64,000 bases of DNA from Tyto alba. Its lineage: Eukaryota; Chordata; Aves; Strigiformes; Tytonidae. The position numbers and the translations under genes are program-made. Position 1 is the first letter of the stretch, and the number at the start of each line of letters is the position of its first letter. Below the pieces are notes generated by a model. The model was given only the letters and a program-made list of their open reading frames with translations. It did no database searches and was not told where the DNA came from. Below are positions 48,670 to 61,674 of the stretch, in pieces. The DNA is taken from NCBI RefSeq assembly GCF_018691265.1, contig NW_024881324.1, positions 1,378,230 to 1,442,229 on the forward strand. Reading direction: 5' to 3'.

Positions 48670-51210
48670 GTTTGAAGCATATATGGTTTTGATGTTCCTG
48701 TATAAAACATTTAACTGTTTAGCTCTAAAATAATGGCATGGTGCTTTAAACCATTTTTTTACTCTAATGCATTGAAAAGGGAAAGAAAAAAAGTGAATTT
48801 CAAAGAGCTCTTTTTGTGAAGCGTAGCCTAATGAACCTTTACGCTGAGATGTAATACAACTGCTGATGTTTTTGGCAAATACTGAAGCCATCTCTCTTTC
48901 TCTCATTTTGGAATAATGAAAAAATAAAATTATGTAAATATATTTTCACTGACTTATTAAAATTTAGAGTAGCAGACAGATAGATTTGGGAGACATCAGA
49001 TATTTAGTGTGAATATTCAAATTAAAAAATGCTTTCTACTTTTTGATGGAGATGTTTGTTTGAGATGGTTCTTAAATTTGTGGGGCTGGTCTTAACCAAC
49101 TAGAACCTTTAACTGTTCTTGTTTTAAGTTAGTCAAAGAATGTAAAGGGATTTTTCCTATCTACATGTGGTGATTGTGCTATTTTTTTTTTATGTATGTC
49201 TGGGCGAAATCAAGAGCCATAGAAGTTTCTCTCTCTGCACTCCTTCAGCTTTGTAAACTCAAGGACAACTGGAGGTGTTAGGGCTGACTAAGTAGACTTT
49301 TTTCATTGACTTCCTCTGGGCCAGAATTTTATATTGAGCATCTAATTGGGCTATAAATCCAAGCAGGTCCTATTTCTGTTGTGAAGTAGGCAGTTGCAGT
49401 GACACAGGAAGCAAATATGCTTTACTCAGGAAAAGAGTATAGCCATGGATGATGTCTTAGCGTTTGTACAGGTGTTGGGATTATGCCTGCTAGTGTAAAT
49501 AGTGAGCTTGTCCAAAGAGGAATCTTGAGCGGGATATGAATGTTATTACACATATTGGATATTGCTAAAACACTTCCATTTTATGCATAAGAAAATGAGC
49601 CAACTCACACTTGCTTATACACAGAAAGAATAGGAACCTAGGGCAATATGGTGCATGGGGCAGAATCTGTCCACTTGTAGATGCCCTTATGCACATTAGT
49701 TCTGCAGCCAGTGGTGAGAAATTGGCAATTCTAATCTACAGTTCACCTCTTCCTAAGGTAGACATCTAAGCTATGCCTTCTAGACTCAAATGAAATGAAC
49801 CTCAGCTCTGTAAGGTGAATAAATTAGAGTGAAGGCTGCTGGAAAGGTTATGGAACAAATCTGTTTTTTTCAACTATACTTGAATTTTAATACTGTAGAA
49901 ATAACTTCCATGAAAGCCTGTGTTCTAAGAAAGGATTCATCACTGAAAGGACCTGGAACATTAATAAGAAGGCTTGTTAACTTCCAGGTGATGTTGAGTA
50001 AGACAGTGTATGACAAGTGATATGCTGTTTATTAGTAAAATTTTATTCAGATTAATAATAATTGCCTTTAGGGACAGGTTTTTTTTTAAAAAAAACCCTT
50101 CACTCTTCATGGTTCAAAGACCATGAATTGCAAAATCATGTTTCATGTTGATGTGCAAACTAGTTTTGAGAACATGAACCATAATTCATTTAGTTATCTG
50201 TCAATAATCATTATACACTCTGACTGATTAGGGTATAGGAAGCCATGTTCGAACTTGCTAATCAGACAGTAGCAAATAAATTGTATTTTCCTTGTGAAAC
50301 TAATTACTAAATTTAAATGTTAGGGGAAAAAATATGTATGGATAGTTAAACATTTAAATACAATTAACTACTCAGAACTTTCATTTGAGCTACAGGATTT
50401 ATATACCGTAATGGTACAACTGTATTATTTTCAAATGTGTTCTTGCTACTGAAAATGTAATATTAAGGTTGAATGCTTTCTCAATGGCTGGACATGCAGG
50501 AACATTTCAGGCTTTACCCATCCTTTTTAATAAAGTGTGTAAATATGGCATTTGTACTTCTGCTTTTAAATAGAGACATTGATTTATGAAACTGTTTATA
50601 ATATTTACTCTATCTGTCATTTTGGCGGTTATGGTGGACCAAAAAATTTTACCAGCCTTAGGAAAAATCTGCAATTGTGATCTACAAGTTTAGCATAGTA
50701 TTTTGTACTATGTGATTGAAAGTTCATCAAAAGTGTTCAGGATATTGCCTTTTGAGGTGACAGAGAAGTTAGGTACTGAGCATTCTGATTCAAATTTTAC
50801 CTGTGGAAAAATCAAAAAATAATGTCAAGGCAAAAGTATTGTTTTATTTTGTTTTTCTTATTCCATCAAGGAGAGGAAAGGGCTGACTATGTTTAATGCT
50901 TTTAATTCTAAGTCTGGATTATGGGTAGTTGTCCATGAGCAAAATGAAGTAACTTGCATGTCTTGAGTCTGAACAAATATCGATCGTGGTTTGCTGTCTG
51001 AGAAAGCCATGGTTCTTCATCTGATTTCAATCTCTTCACTCTGGGGGGAGAGGTGGGAAAACAGGGAGGAGGAAGTTATAAAAGGTTCTACCATCTCCCT
51101 TTATTGCAAGGAGCAGCAAGCATCACTCACATCTACTTTGAAGTACAGATTGTGGTGAATTTGCTGTTACTTGGATTTATACTAGAATATAATCCCTATT
51201 TCCTATTCGA
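48670..51210. other. AT-rich non-coding stretch, little recognised
   Basis: No gene is supported. 49296-49335 (CATTGACTTCCTCTGGGCC) weakly resembles an ancient amniote repeat core. 50077-50097 is a palindromic T/A block (GG, nine T, eight A, CC). Confidence 0.45.
50077..50097. repeat. 21-bp T/A palindrome
   Basis: GG plus nine T followed by eight A plus CC is self-complementary apart from one central base. Confidence 0.7.
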
Positions 51211-51218
51211 CACACATG

Positions 51219-51590
51219 GAATCATAAAAAAAAAAGGGGCTGTAGAAGACCCCAGGAGGTCACCTGCCCCACCTCTCAGCCCCAAAGCAGGATCAACAGT
51301 GCATAAACCATTCCTGACAGTATTTGTCTCACTTGCTTTTAAAAACATTGCAGTGACCGAAAACCAACTAGCTTCCTAGGCAGTCCATCACAGTACTTCA
51401 TTATTTTACCATTGCCAGGTTGTCCTAATGTTTAGCTTAAATCTCCCTCCTTGCAGTTTGGGCATACTAGTGATCTTATTGCCAGTGAAAACGGAGAACA
51501 GTTTATTAAATCCTCATTGTGGCAGACTGTGGTATATCCAAAGATGACTATGTCTCCCCTTAATATCTTTTTCTCCATAATTCCTAATCA
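51219..51590 (-). mobile_element. Old CR1 LINE 3' UTR fragment
   Basis: The plus-strand text follows the antisense order of older CR1 families: GGAATCATAAAA tail (51219), GACCCCAGGAGGTCACCTG, CAAAGCAGGATCAAC, TTCCTAGGCAGTCCATCACAGT, AGCTTAAATCTCCCTCCTTGCAGTTTG (broken here by motif gaps), CTCCCCTTAATATCTTTTTCTCC. It is more diverged than the copy at 42 kb and covers only the last 370 bp or so. The A11 run in its tail region is a later expansion. Confidence 0.75.
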
Positions 51591-51599
51591 TCATGGCAG

Positions 51600-53180
51600 A
51601 AAGAATGTAGAAGCAACATGAACAAAGTAGCTCAGGGCCATTTCATTTTGTAGTGGCACAACTTTATGCTACATTTAAATGACCTTGAAACTACAACTGA
51701 GGAAATCGCAGCTATTCAGATGTGTCCAAGTGCAATGCACATTATAATCAAGAGAAAGAGTGAAACTGATTCTGCAGGAGGAGAAACCAAATGTCTCACT
51801 GCAGAGCACCTCCTGAAATAGCTCTGGTTTCTCAGGTGAATACCTAATTTTGTATGAAGCCCCAGTTCTGCTCAACAGATACAAGGATAGCTGGAGAGCG
51901 TCTTCAGTATTTCTGAATGCACTCAGTAGGTGCTGAGTATATGAATGTAATAACTTTTTATTTAATGCATCATTGTTAAACAATCAGAGCACAACTACTA
52001 TTTGCATTTCACTTACAAGTTTTGATTCAACTTCTTTATTACATTGGATACTGGCAGAAAGACTTGCAAAAAGTTAAAATGAAGCTTCTATGATAGCTCA
52101 CCCAGCAGACTTTGAAATGTGCTTTCTGAAGACTCTTCCTCTAATAAATGTTGGTCACATGTCTGTTGGTAGAAAGGGAGCCATAGTCAGACATGGGAGG
52201 AGGGGCACTTCAAGAGAATTGATTTAAAACAAAAGTGTAGCTTTACAGATGATGGTTTAAAGTTTTTCTGAATTATTCCACCTTATCAGGAACTTCACTT
52301 CATCCCCAGAACATTATTGGCAGGGCATGACCACTGACATCTCCTGTTCTGTGTTGCTCATGTGTAATTGCCTTGTTTCATTACTTCAGCTTTGGTTGGA
52401 AGGCGTTAAAAAATTTAGTAACTACTGCTACACAATCTTTACTTGGTATCTACTTGCTTTCAGGAGTACAGTGATCTCCTGTTTCCTGCCTGGATCTTTT
52501 TAATTTTGCACCTGGCTTGTGAAACAGATTCCTAGACAGCCTTAATTATTTAACAAAAACAACAAATTGGTGTTCTGCAACATCAGGGACTTTTGTTAAA
52601 TAAAATGCAACTGAGTAAATATGAGACTCTCATCCCTCTCTAGTCTTCCTCAGTTCCTTCTATGAAAGATGAGAATAAATGTATTGACCCTTCTCGCTTT
52701 CAGTTCAAGCAAGAACAGTTTGTTTCTGTATTTTCTTCTTTTTATGGAGGAAATTTTTACAATATAGTGCCTGATAGGTCAATAAACTGAGGCTTCCTTT
52801 TAATTTGTTTGTAAACAGCAACATTACCTCCAGTGCATTAAGGATGAGTCATAGATATTCCACTATACCCAAAGTTTAAGGCAGGTGCTTTTTTTAAAAA
52901 ATCAGGTCCCCTTTTGGAGACATATTTCCATTTTATAACTAGAATATCACTCTCCTTCAACTTCTATTGGATATTTCACTACCCAGCTGTGACTTGACAA
53001 TGATATTTAGATTAGAGCAAGTTAAAATGGAAAATATTAGCTAAAAAAAGTCAGAGAGAAATGTTCTTTTTTAATTAAAAAACAAACAAACAAACAAACA
53101 AACAAACAAAACAACAAACCACCTTTGTGTGATTCCAATTAATCCTAAAATATTATAGGTAGGTCTGGTAGCGTTGCTGA
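51600..53180. other. AT-rich non-coding stretch with one microsatellite
   Basis: Apart from the (CAAA)7 microsatellite at 53083-53110, nothing is recognised. A 102-codon minus-strand frame (51675-51983) has no domain and no support. Confidence 0.5.
53083..53110. repeat. (CAAA)7 microsatellite
   Basis: Seven perfect CAAA units, then a degenerate ACAACAAACC tail. Confidence 0.9.
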
Positions 53181-53261
53181 TTATTAGGTGGTATTTAGTG
53201 CTTTCTGCACTAAAACTTTGTTGATACTGATGTGCTTTCTCAAACTGGAACTGTCTTCTAG

Positions 53262-53480
53262 AGCAGATGAAGAAAATTGCTATAGGATTTGTATAAGGAA
53301 AACTAGAGCCCTCAAGGCTGTTTTGGTACCTGTGGCTGAGAATGGGTCTGGGCAGAAGAAACGAGGACAGATCTTGCCTCTCCTGTGCCCTCAGCTGCTG
53401 GACCTAAACAAGCACTGGCCTGGAAAAGAGAAAATAGATGAGGGAGCCAGACCCACCTGGAGGGGAACAGTTGGTGGGGG
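53262..53480 (+). CDS. Candidate 219-bp exon, unrecognised product
   Basis: The segment follows TGTCTTCTAG (53261) and ends at the strong donor GTAAGT (53481). One frame is open throughout: the stop that closes it is the TAA inside GTAAGT itself, a pattern common at real exon ends. The 72 or so residues read from ADEENCYRICIRKTRALK through LLCPQLLDLNKHWPGKEK to WRGTVGG. The segment is richer in GC than its flanks. It enters and leaves in the same codon phase. No family is recognised. The acceptor tract is only moderate, and no upstream or downstream exon of matching phase was found. Confidence 0.17.
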
Positions 53481-54979
53481 GTAAGTTGCTGGCAAGAGGG
53501 AGGTAGAAACTATGACTGAGAGCAGGGCAAGGGGAACAGCATCTTCGCTGATCTGCTGTTTTTTTTTTTTTTTAATGGAAGGCTGTTGGGAAGGACAAGG
53601 ACAAGGGAGGTATGAATATAGTTACGAGTTTAGTTTCTGGTGTGGTCACCCAGAGCATAACACTGATCCTTTGTAGAGTTATCACAGTAATGTAAAGAAA
53701 TTAAATGTAAATAATGTATGTATAAAAGTATATGTAAAAGAAGGGATTGCAGAACAAGTAATTAATTTAAGCCACTTATCTTGCTTACTGGCAAATTGCA
53801 GAAGTATTTTGTCCTCATTTTCATCTCACTGCCATTCCAGCTCCATCTTCTCTAATGATCTCCCTGCTGTTTTAGCTCTGACTGCTCTTAACCATATACA
53901 AAGGTTGACTTTCTTTCTCCTATCAGTACCATTCCAAGCCACAGCAATGAGTATCAGGACGGATAAATGGCTGACTTTTGCTCTTGCATGTATTTAGGAT
54001 GGACAAAATGGTAGTACACCTCGCTCGTCACCCAGCCTAGAATATTGTCAAGCTGCAGTATTTTTAATGGTGAAATTGTGGAGTTAAATGGAGAACTGAA
54101 ACTTGATTTCTGAACCCTGTTACTGATTTTCTAATTATTAATTAAAAAAAAAAAAAAAAAAACAAAACACAAAATCAAATAAATACTTGTTTCAGGAAAA
54201 CAAGTTGCAGGCTTTGGACAAGGAAATTGCCAGCAATCCTGTAAAATCTCTATATGCATGGGTGTGTGTGTATGTAAAGATAGGTGGGGAAACGTTCTCA
54301 ATACCTGGTCGACAGAGAGGTGCAATTTGTGGTTTAACAGAGGTTTGCTGAAGGAATATCAAGGCTTCTGACTTGCGGAAGATATTGTGGTCACATCTTG
54401 CCAAACACACTGATAAAAATCAGCCTTTATGGTTTTTTATTTCAGGACAACACTCTTTAAGGATTTCTGGGTTAAGAAATTACAGATGTTGCAGCTCATG
54501 CAGTTGTTGAGGAAGGATTGAACTGGAGCATGAAAAATAATATTTAAGTGCCTACAGAGAAGTTGTCAAACAGAATGTGGTCTTTTATGTAAAATCTTCT
54601 TTAGCAGGGGATGAAGAGATTTGTTTGCCAATGTAATAAAGTAGTAAATGAACAGAACTCTCTTCCTGTCAAATGAAGCTGGAAGATCGGTCAGTTCAAG
54701 TGCAGATACTTGGGCTTTCTATTCCAACATTCAAATTGTGTTTTGCTAAACCGTCACACATAAAATGTGCAATGTCTGTAAAAGTTGATGGGTTTTCCGT
54801 GAGTAAGGGAAGAGTTATATTTAGCCTCGTGAAAGTAAACAGTAGAGATGGCTGTTCATTATTTTATTAATGCTATTAATATAGTAAGATTATGAATCAA
54901 AATGCTAGGCTGATAAAGCAGAAGAAGGAAATTATGAACACATTTTCATGAATTCTGGCAGCTTTCCAGTCAGTCATTA

Positions 54980-55036
54980 TAGGTGGGATTATCAAAACAC
55001 TTCAGCCTTGGGCTAATGCTCCCATTGTCATCAATG
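54980..55036. repeat. Relic of an ancient amniote interspersed repeat
   Basis: AGGTGGGATTATCAAAACAC followed by CTTGGGCTAATGCTCCCATTG and ATCAATG resembles, from memory, a very old reptile and bird repeat (GGTGGGATTTTCAAA, then TTGGCCTAA, CTCCCATTGA and TCAATGG). Only this core is preserved. Confidence 0.5.
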
Positions 55037-55864
55037 CTTGTCAGCCAGAGTGGGCCTCACCAACTGCCTTTGTTTTTGCAGGAGACGGGATGATTCAGGC
55101 CATCATTTTTTATCCTTTTCACATGCCCATTTTAGGACTAACCACGGACTCAAAGTGTCAGGCACAAATACTGGAATATACACTTATTTATAATAAAGCG
55201 TGTGATCATGCATAATTTGCATAGCCTAGTTCTGTATGAATGCCCTTATAATGGTATATGAGAAGTATTGTAGTGACAAAGACTAAAAATGCCTTTCTGA
55301 GTCAATATGCAAGTTATTTAAATTTTGCATACCGTTTTTTAGAGAGGATTTGTACTACAGGATTCAGAGCTGAGTAAAACACAGGGGTGGCACAGGGCTA
55401 TAGGCTCTCCCACTGATCCTGTCTCTTGACAGGTTCTGGATGCCCAAGTTAAGCCACTGACTGATAGTTATTGACACATTGTGGATAGGAAAAAAGCAGA
55501 TGTGGTTCTTCAGGCAGAGGAACCTGTGGGCTGGAGCAGAGAGACCCTCTCAGAAGATCTTACAGGTGGAAATGCCTCAGCTGCAATTTGCATTATTCTA
55601 TTTATTATTTACTTCGTTAATAAGGCTAAATCCCAAGGAGAGGTGGAATCTGCCACCTTACACAGTGTATATGTCCCCTTTTCAGGGTGTAACAACTCTT
55701 TCCAGTCTCCTCTGTCATCAGAGAGACTGGACAAAACTATGTCACCTCCAAACAGAGGTGACTTATTCTGGCAGGCATAGGATATTGTAAATATCTGGAA
55801 CTGAGGGATATCAAAGGAGCAGAAGTGTGGTGCTGTTGTTGCTGGGATTATTTTTCTCTTTATC

Positions 55865-55887
55865 TTTTTTTTTTTTTTTTTTTTTTT
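55865..55887. repeat. Poly-T tract, 23 bp
   Basis: Twenty-three consecutive T followed by CCC and an AAATAAATAAATAAG stretch. Confidence 0.85.
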
Positions 55888-56820
55888 CCCTTGAAATAAA
55901 TAAATAAGAAGGAGGATATTTTAGATTTAGAACAAAGTTGTAAATTTAAAACAACCTCTCTCCATAATGAATTGTCAGTTACTTATTGATTTTTTTAGCT
56001 ACACAGTCTGTAAACATTTCAAATTAAGTGTGTCTTGTCATGCTGCTCCCCTGCTCGAAGGTAACGTTACCAAAAACCACTCCAAAGTCATGCACAAGGG
56101 CCATTGCTGAGGTGGTTTTGGGGGTGAGGAAAGACCACCACCAGCTCTCCTCCGTGACACCCAGTAGTGCTGCACAGGTGGAAGCAGGAAAGGAGCAAGG
56201 GAGATCCAAATTCGTTTCACTTGCTCTTCTTCACTGCCTTAGCTTATAATTTTTGTCATTTTTGCCCTTTCCATCTTGTGTGTACCTAAGGGGTCAGCAT
56301 GTGAAAAGCACTATATAGTGTAAACATCGCTGTGAAATAGCTAATTTGCCACAGTGGCAGGGGGTCTCATTGCTACTCCTCTACCTCCTTTTTCTTTCAA
56401 ACATTTGACAGCACTTCCTCCTTCTGCCACCTCCTGACCTGAATCAGGGACACAACGTGTGATCATTTGTTCATCAATTATGTAACATCAGCAGGACAGG
56501 AGGTTTTCTGGGGTCTGGATCCCCCCGCCCTTTTCCCCCAATCTTTCTTCTTTCCTAAAACTTTACCATAACACAAGGAAAAACAAAACTGGGACAAATC
56601 AAGTCTTGCCTAAAGACCAAGTGCACATATGGGGGGCAGTGGGAATGAGCGTGCGTGAGCAGAAGGAGACGGATGTTTGTGTTTTGAACCTTTTTTGATG
56701 CGTGAGTGCTGATTCCCCTGTACCGTCTGCACCGAGTCAATGCAGAGTCTTCGTGCCAGTTCTTAGCCCTCTAGTGCCTGAGTTTTGTCACATCCACAGT
56801 TTTCTTTCTTTCTCCCGTAG

Positions 56821-56992
56821 CTTTTATGTGACCCTGGAGCTCATAATATTCCACACGCTGAGTGTCAGCTGAGTCCAAACAAAGAGACCTTTCTACTCTG
56901 GCAGAAATTCGTTAAAGTCTCCGGCATCAGAATTTACGGCAGCTTTCTTTTGAAATGCTTGACATTTCCTCACAATTTCTTAGATATACTTG
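56821..56992 (+). CDS. Candidate 172-bp exon, or conserved element
   Basis: An excellent acceptor (TTTTCTTTCTTTCTCCCGTAG, last G at 56820, given here only as a motif) precedes a frame open for 59 codons; the other two frames stop early. The product begins LLCDPGAHNIPHAEC and continues KETFLLWQKFVKVSGIRIYG. The frame is closed by TAA at 56998-57000. Two donors are possible: GTGGGT after 56992 and GTAAAG after 56996. Several CpGs survive here (CCGG, TACGGC, GTGCGTC) and continue to about 57090 (CTCGGTAACC, GGTCGG), beyond the open frame. This could equally mean a conserved non-coding element spanning about 56780-57130. No family is recognised. Confidence 0.2.
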
Positions 56993-58482
56993 GTGGGTAA
57001 AGTGCGTCATCTTTGTTTGAATTTATCACACATAATAAGCCATTTTCTCCCAGTTTAATGTCATCCCCTCGGTAACCAGGAGGTCGGAGGCAACAACGCA
57101 AAAACAGCAAATTTGTCAATGGAATGTGTAAAGCTTAGTATAAATTTATCTTGTCCTAATCCCTTGGCCCCTTTTCATACCATGATTTTTCATATGCATA
57201 TGAGAATTTTCAGAGTATTGGTTTCTCACACATATCACTGCCTGTGGACAGAGCTGAAATACAGGCTGAGCTGTCAACTTCCATGAAGGCAAATTAAAAA
57301 AAAAAAAAAAAAGGTTCCATACAGTAAACTGTGTTTCACCCTCCCAACCTCCATGCTCTTTGAAGCTGATCACTGTTCTCTCTATATATTTGTACTTGCA
57401 TAGAACTTGACAGATTATCTGTAGAAATAAAATTAAATAAATTAAACCAATTGATAACTTTTTCTCCTGATGAACTGAAGTGAGTTTCGCTGAAGCCCAG
57501 AAGTCCTGTTTTCTAGAATCCTGGTTTAAATAAAAGGAAAAAGAAAGGAAGAGAAAAGAATCTCAGTTTATGCCTCAAGTCATCCACGCAGAGACTTCAG
57601 ATGGCAGTAAAACTCACAGAAGGGTTTTCTTTTCCTGGGTGCTCTCGGCCTGCACCTAGACATTGCTGTGACATTTCAAAGTGAAGATCCTCTGTTGCAG
57701 AGGTTTCCTAAGTGTTTATTCTTAAAATAACTTTGAAACTTCAGGCCTGCTTCTTCTTAGAAATTGGGAAAAGGTCAGTACATTTATTAAAGGGATAAAT
57801 AGCGGATGTTAACTCTTAAAACAAGGTATCCCTGAAGACATTTACTGTAACCAGGAGTAACACTGGGTTTTATTAGACCGATTTTGTGTGTTAAAGGAAT
57901 CCTGTGATACTCCTGTAGTCCCAGATTTAGTGTGCTTTTAAAAGAAGTTTCCACATCAGCAGGAATAAACAGAAACAATTCCGTGAATATTTCTCTAATT
58001 TATTAGTTGGAGAATCACACATTTGATCAAAAATGGAAGTAATCCAAGAATAGTGATTTGGGGGGGATGTTGTCGTGTTGTTTACAAAAAGCTGAAGGTG
58101 AAACGAGCCAAAATCTGATGGCAAAACTATCCATCCTAGTTTAATTTAATAAAATTGTTCAATCTAGCTGAGAACTTCACCAGGTCAAGTTCTTAAACAT
58201 GGATTTATCAATTTGGATTTCAAGAGAAGTAGCAAAGCAGACACATCTCAAACACCTAAAATACATCAGGCATGTTAATAATCTTACTTTATAATCTGAA
58301 GGTATTATGCCAAACTTTTTTTCAGTTTTAGTTTTTGTGTGGGCAACATCCCTTTAAATGAATGATGACTGATTATTCAGAGTAACTTTACAGTCTTAAC
58401 AACTGTGTGGTAGATGGACCTCCTCTGCTACATAACCATTAGACCCCAAATGTTTTGTGTAATCAAATGTTCTTTATTACAG

Positions 58483-58539
58483 GGTTTGCTGGTGGGAGCA
58501 GCACAGCAGGAATGATTCAGTGTCATTTCCTTAGTAACG
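58483..58539 (+). CDS. Candidate 57-bp exon, unrecognised product
   Basis: It is bounded by the acceptor TGTTCTTTATTACAG and the donor ACG then GTGAGT. One of three frames is open, reading FAGGSSTAGMIQCHFLSN with two bases before and one after, so it would enter and leave in phase 1. That phase fits both the GTGGGT donor of the 56821 segment and the start of the 60411 segment. Its short length makes an open frame unsurprising by itself. Confidence 0.2.
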
Positions 58540-60410
58540 GTGAGTGAGGATTGAGAGGGTCCGAGACTCAAACAACTTGTATCCTGCTTCTCTGTTCATT
58601 TCCAGTCTCCTAATGATAGGCACAAAATCTTATCAGCACAGTAATATTTCTGCTCATGGTCTGCTCTAGAGCTAGGAGAGGAAAAAAGCACACAACAGTT
58701 GAATATGAAGGAAAACTTGGTTGAGGAATCACAGGACTCTGCATCATGTTCTTGTTGACTCTTCTCATGATTGATTTCTTCTGTGGTGCAGCTCATCCAG
58801 CTCTGCTTTTGTCTTGCATCACAGGTTGTTATATTTAAATCCAATGAAAGAGAACATTTATTTACATGGAATTCAGTCATGATATTTTCTGTCAGTGGAG
58901 GTCACTGAGACAGTTTTCTGGAATTGACTGGAGAGGAGGACTGCATCATATTTTGACCACCAACATAATTTGTGGCTAATCAAAACTAGTGATTGTCAAA
59001 TCTAGCACTTCAGGGGATCATATGCCTTTGGAGATCAGAAATTAAGGCATGCCATTGGAAGTACTGTACAGGTGGTCAAATACTTAAAAATACTTTCATC
59101 CTCTCCTGCAGCACAGGCACTTGCCTCTGGAGGAAGGGCAATACTAGGAAAAACTGACACTTAGTTTCATCTCTTCTGGCAAATCTTGTATTACGATTAA
59201 AGATCAGCCCACAGGTCACTGTTTTGGAGCTAGGTTAGGTCTAGGGTTTGTGCTGGTTACTTCCTTATGGAAGAAGGTCTAATAGGCAAAAGAAAAAAAA
59301 TAAATGTATTTAATATCATTCCACTAGATGCTTTAAACATCTTTTAAAAGATGAACACTGGTATTTTCATCAAATAGTTTTGACCAAAATCTCCTGAAAT
59401 GTTACATTTCACCAAACAAACATAATACATGTGATATCTTATGGAACAGGCTTGAATGCAGGGGAAGAAAATTTAACTACAAGCTTGAAATCAGTGGGTT
59501 AAGAAGCTCTTTTGGCAGTCTTGTGGAAATCTGCTGTTTGGGAAAGGCATTTGGAAGCTAACGCCATGAATTTAACTCATGTAAGGAAAATTGTATTGAC
59601 TGGGTGGGGAAAGGGAGTTAGTAAATGGATGGGAGTTTGGGACAAGCATGGGGGTCTGAATATGTCACAGTATGGTTAATTCTGTGCTATTCCTTGTATG
59701 ACCTCTTAGTTGGTTCCTTTGGAGACATAGAAGGCTTTCCAAGGGGAAAGCAATGGAAACAGTGATAGTGGAAAATACAGTATCTCCTCCTGTTTTTCTG
59801 GGTGACCGTTTAAGTCCATTTATATATGTTTCTCATATTTTTCTGGAGCTTTTGACACTTTTTTACTTCCACAGTTTCAAGCTTCAGTAGAATCTTTGTA
59901 ATGCAGGCAAAATCATCCAAAATAACCGCAACTAATACTACTGGAAACGTTAAAGCAGATAATTACAAGGAAAGTAAACAGTTGATTTTGAAGACCAAAG
60001 GATATACATTGTTGAAAGGATACATGGTGATCATTAACTTTAGAAATTATTACTATGATAAATATTTTACACAGAAGATAAACTGAACACCTGCAGTTTT
60101 CAGTGTCTCCATGAAGGACCATCAGAGATGATGATGATTTTTTAATTTTTTGGGGGGAGGAGGAGGAGGTTATCAATTTGGGACTGGTTCATTCAGATAT
60201 GCAGTGGTTTTCTTTAATTACTCTAAAGCATCATCCTATCTGGTCTTGAGCTACCTACCCAATTTTATCTTTTGTCAAACTAGCATGTAAAGATATAGAA
60301 CTATTGTATTGGCCGTTATGCACCTGACCATGTTGAGAATGAAACCAGGGAACTAGAACTGACAAAACATCTAATTTTCTCCTCTCTTAATGGTCTTTTT
60401 TTTCTCACAG

Positions 60411-60447
60411 AATGTGCATATTTAATCAACTGGAATTGCCTGTATGG
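60411..60447 (+). CDS. Candidate 37-bp microexon with strong splice signals
   Basis: Its acceptor is among the best in the window: a CT-rich stretch, then GTC, eight further T-rich bases and CTCACAG. It is followed after 37 bp by GG then GTAAGTATG, a full donor consensus. Two frames are open. The one that continues the phase of 58483-58539 gives E (across the junction) then CAYLINWNCLY, leaving two bases GG. The alternative frame contains an ATG. A non-coding exon is equally possible. Confidence 0.25.
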
Positions 60448-61193
60448 GTAAGTATGTATGGTAGTACACAGGCATCCATATTTCAAGCCAACATTTTATC
60501 ACCTGGCAATGGTTAATGTTCTGAGAGTCTGTCATTCCAGGCCTTGTGATTTTACATGGCAGCTGATCTTACTGATCTTTTAAAACAATGTGTAAATCCA
60601 GTGTAACTTAATTGACTTAAACCAGTTGGATGCAATCAAAGACTGGCAAAAAAAGTGGCATGAAGGCTTGCGAGTTCAGTGATGACTTTCCAGTATATCT
60701 TTTGATGATGCCTGATTTTTGAATATATGCTGAGCAGCACTTATCAAGTGAATTAGTGATAGCTAAGGATGCTTAGTTGGTACTATGCAGACCTCCGATC
60801 TCTTACTTTCTGCATGTTCAGCCTGCTGGGTTTTGTTTTTTCTCAGAAGCTTGTGGAAGAAGACCTCAAAACATAACAAATACATCATTGCGTTGCATAG
60901 TGTGACCATTATAACATAGACAGCTGATGGCACTGCTATTGCAGGAGGACTGAAACATAACATGGAGAAATTCTCTAGTTCTGCTCTTGCTGGTTTTGAC
61001 TGCCTTTGAGTTCCTACTGAATGATCTTCAGATGCAGACATGAATTTGAAACATTTTGATGCTATTCACTGCACTGAAGTAGCTTTGGAAAATATATGAC
61101 TGATTGTCTGCCAAGGTGGTCAAATATAGAATCGCTATGAAGATATGTGTCTTGACCTTGTGCTACATCTGAGGTCTTGTCAAGTTCTCACAG

Positions 61194-61271
61194 TCAAAGA
61201 TAGAGTTCTTTTCAAAGCCTCAAATATGTTTTCCTTCCTGTGGTGTCTAATCGAGGGTGGAATTTTCTCTA
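61194..61271 (+). other. Alternative candidate exon, 78 bp
   Basis: The acceptor TCAAGTTCTCACAG and the donor CTA then GTAAGTT bound 78 bp. One frame is open (KDRVLFKASNMFSFLWCL and on), but it is out of phase with 60411-60447. Used in the phase of that segment, it meets TAG after two codons and would be a terminal exon. Confidence 0.13.
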
Positions 61272-61674
61272 GTAAGTTCCTCATGGCTGTGTCGTTCTGT
61301 AGCTCTGTTACTCATCATGTACACAAGCAGGGCCTTAAATCTGTGGCCCTTATACTGAAATTGATTTTTCAGTAAAGATAGGAACTGTTGTATTCCACCC
61401 ACATAGTAGAGAGATTTCTGTACATAAACTGGGAATGGGCTATACTGGCAATACATCGTATTTACCGTGTATTCACGTCATTCTGTGGCCCGTAGGAAGA
61501 TAACCACTACCCTCTGGAAGACTGCTGCAACTAAGCAGGCTGAAGCAAATTGATTATAAACATCCAACTCAATTTTTTAAAAAATATGTAGTGTATTTTT
61601 GCATTCATATAATTTTCAAAATGCCTTAGATGTTTATATCTTTTTCCCCCTATAATTTAAAGTGCATATTGCAG

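Larger units (their letters stand above)
53490..56820. other. Non-coding stretch with an ancient repeat and homopolymers
   Basis: Apart from the relic at 54980-55036 and the T23 tract, no element is recognised. Two overlapping frames near 55480-55790 are about 100 codons each but in different phases, and no family is recognised. Confidence 0.45.

Noticed and set aside
55479..55790. Two overlapping frames of about 100 codons
   Set aside because: They overlap in different phases, neither has a recognisable domain, and there are no good flanking splice sites.
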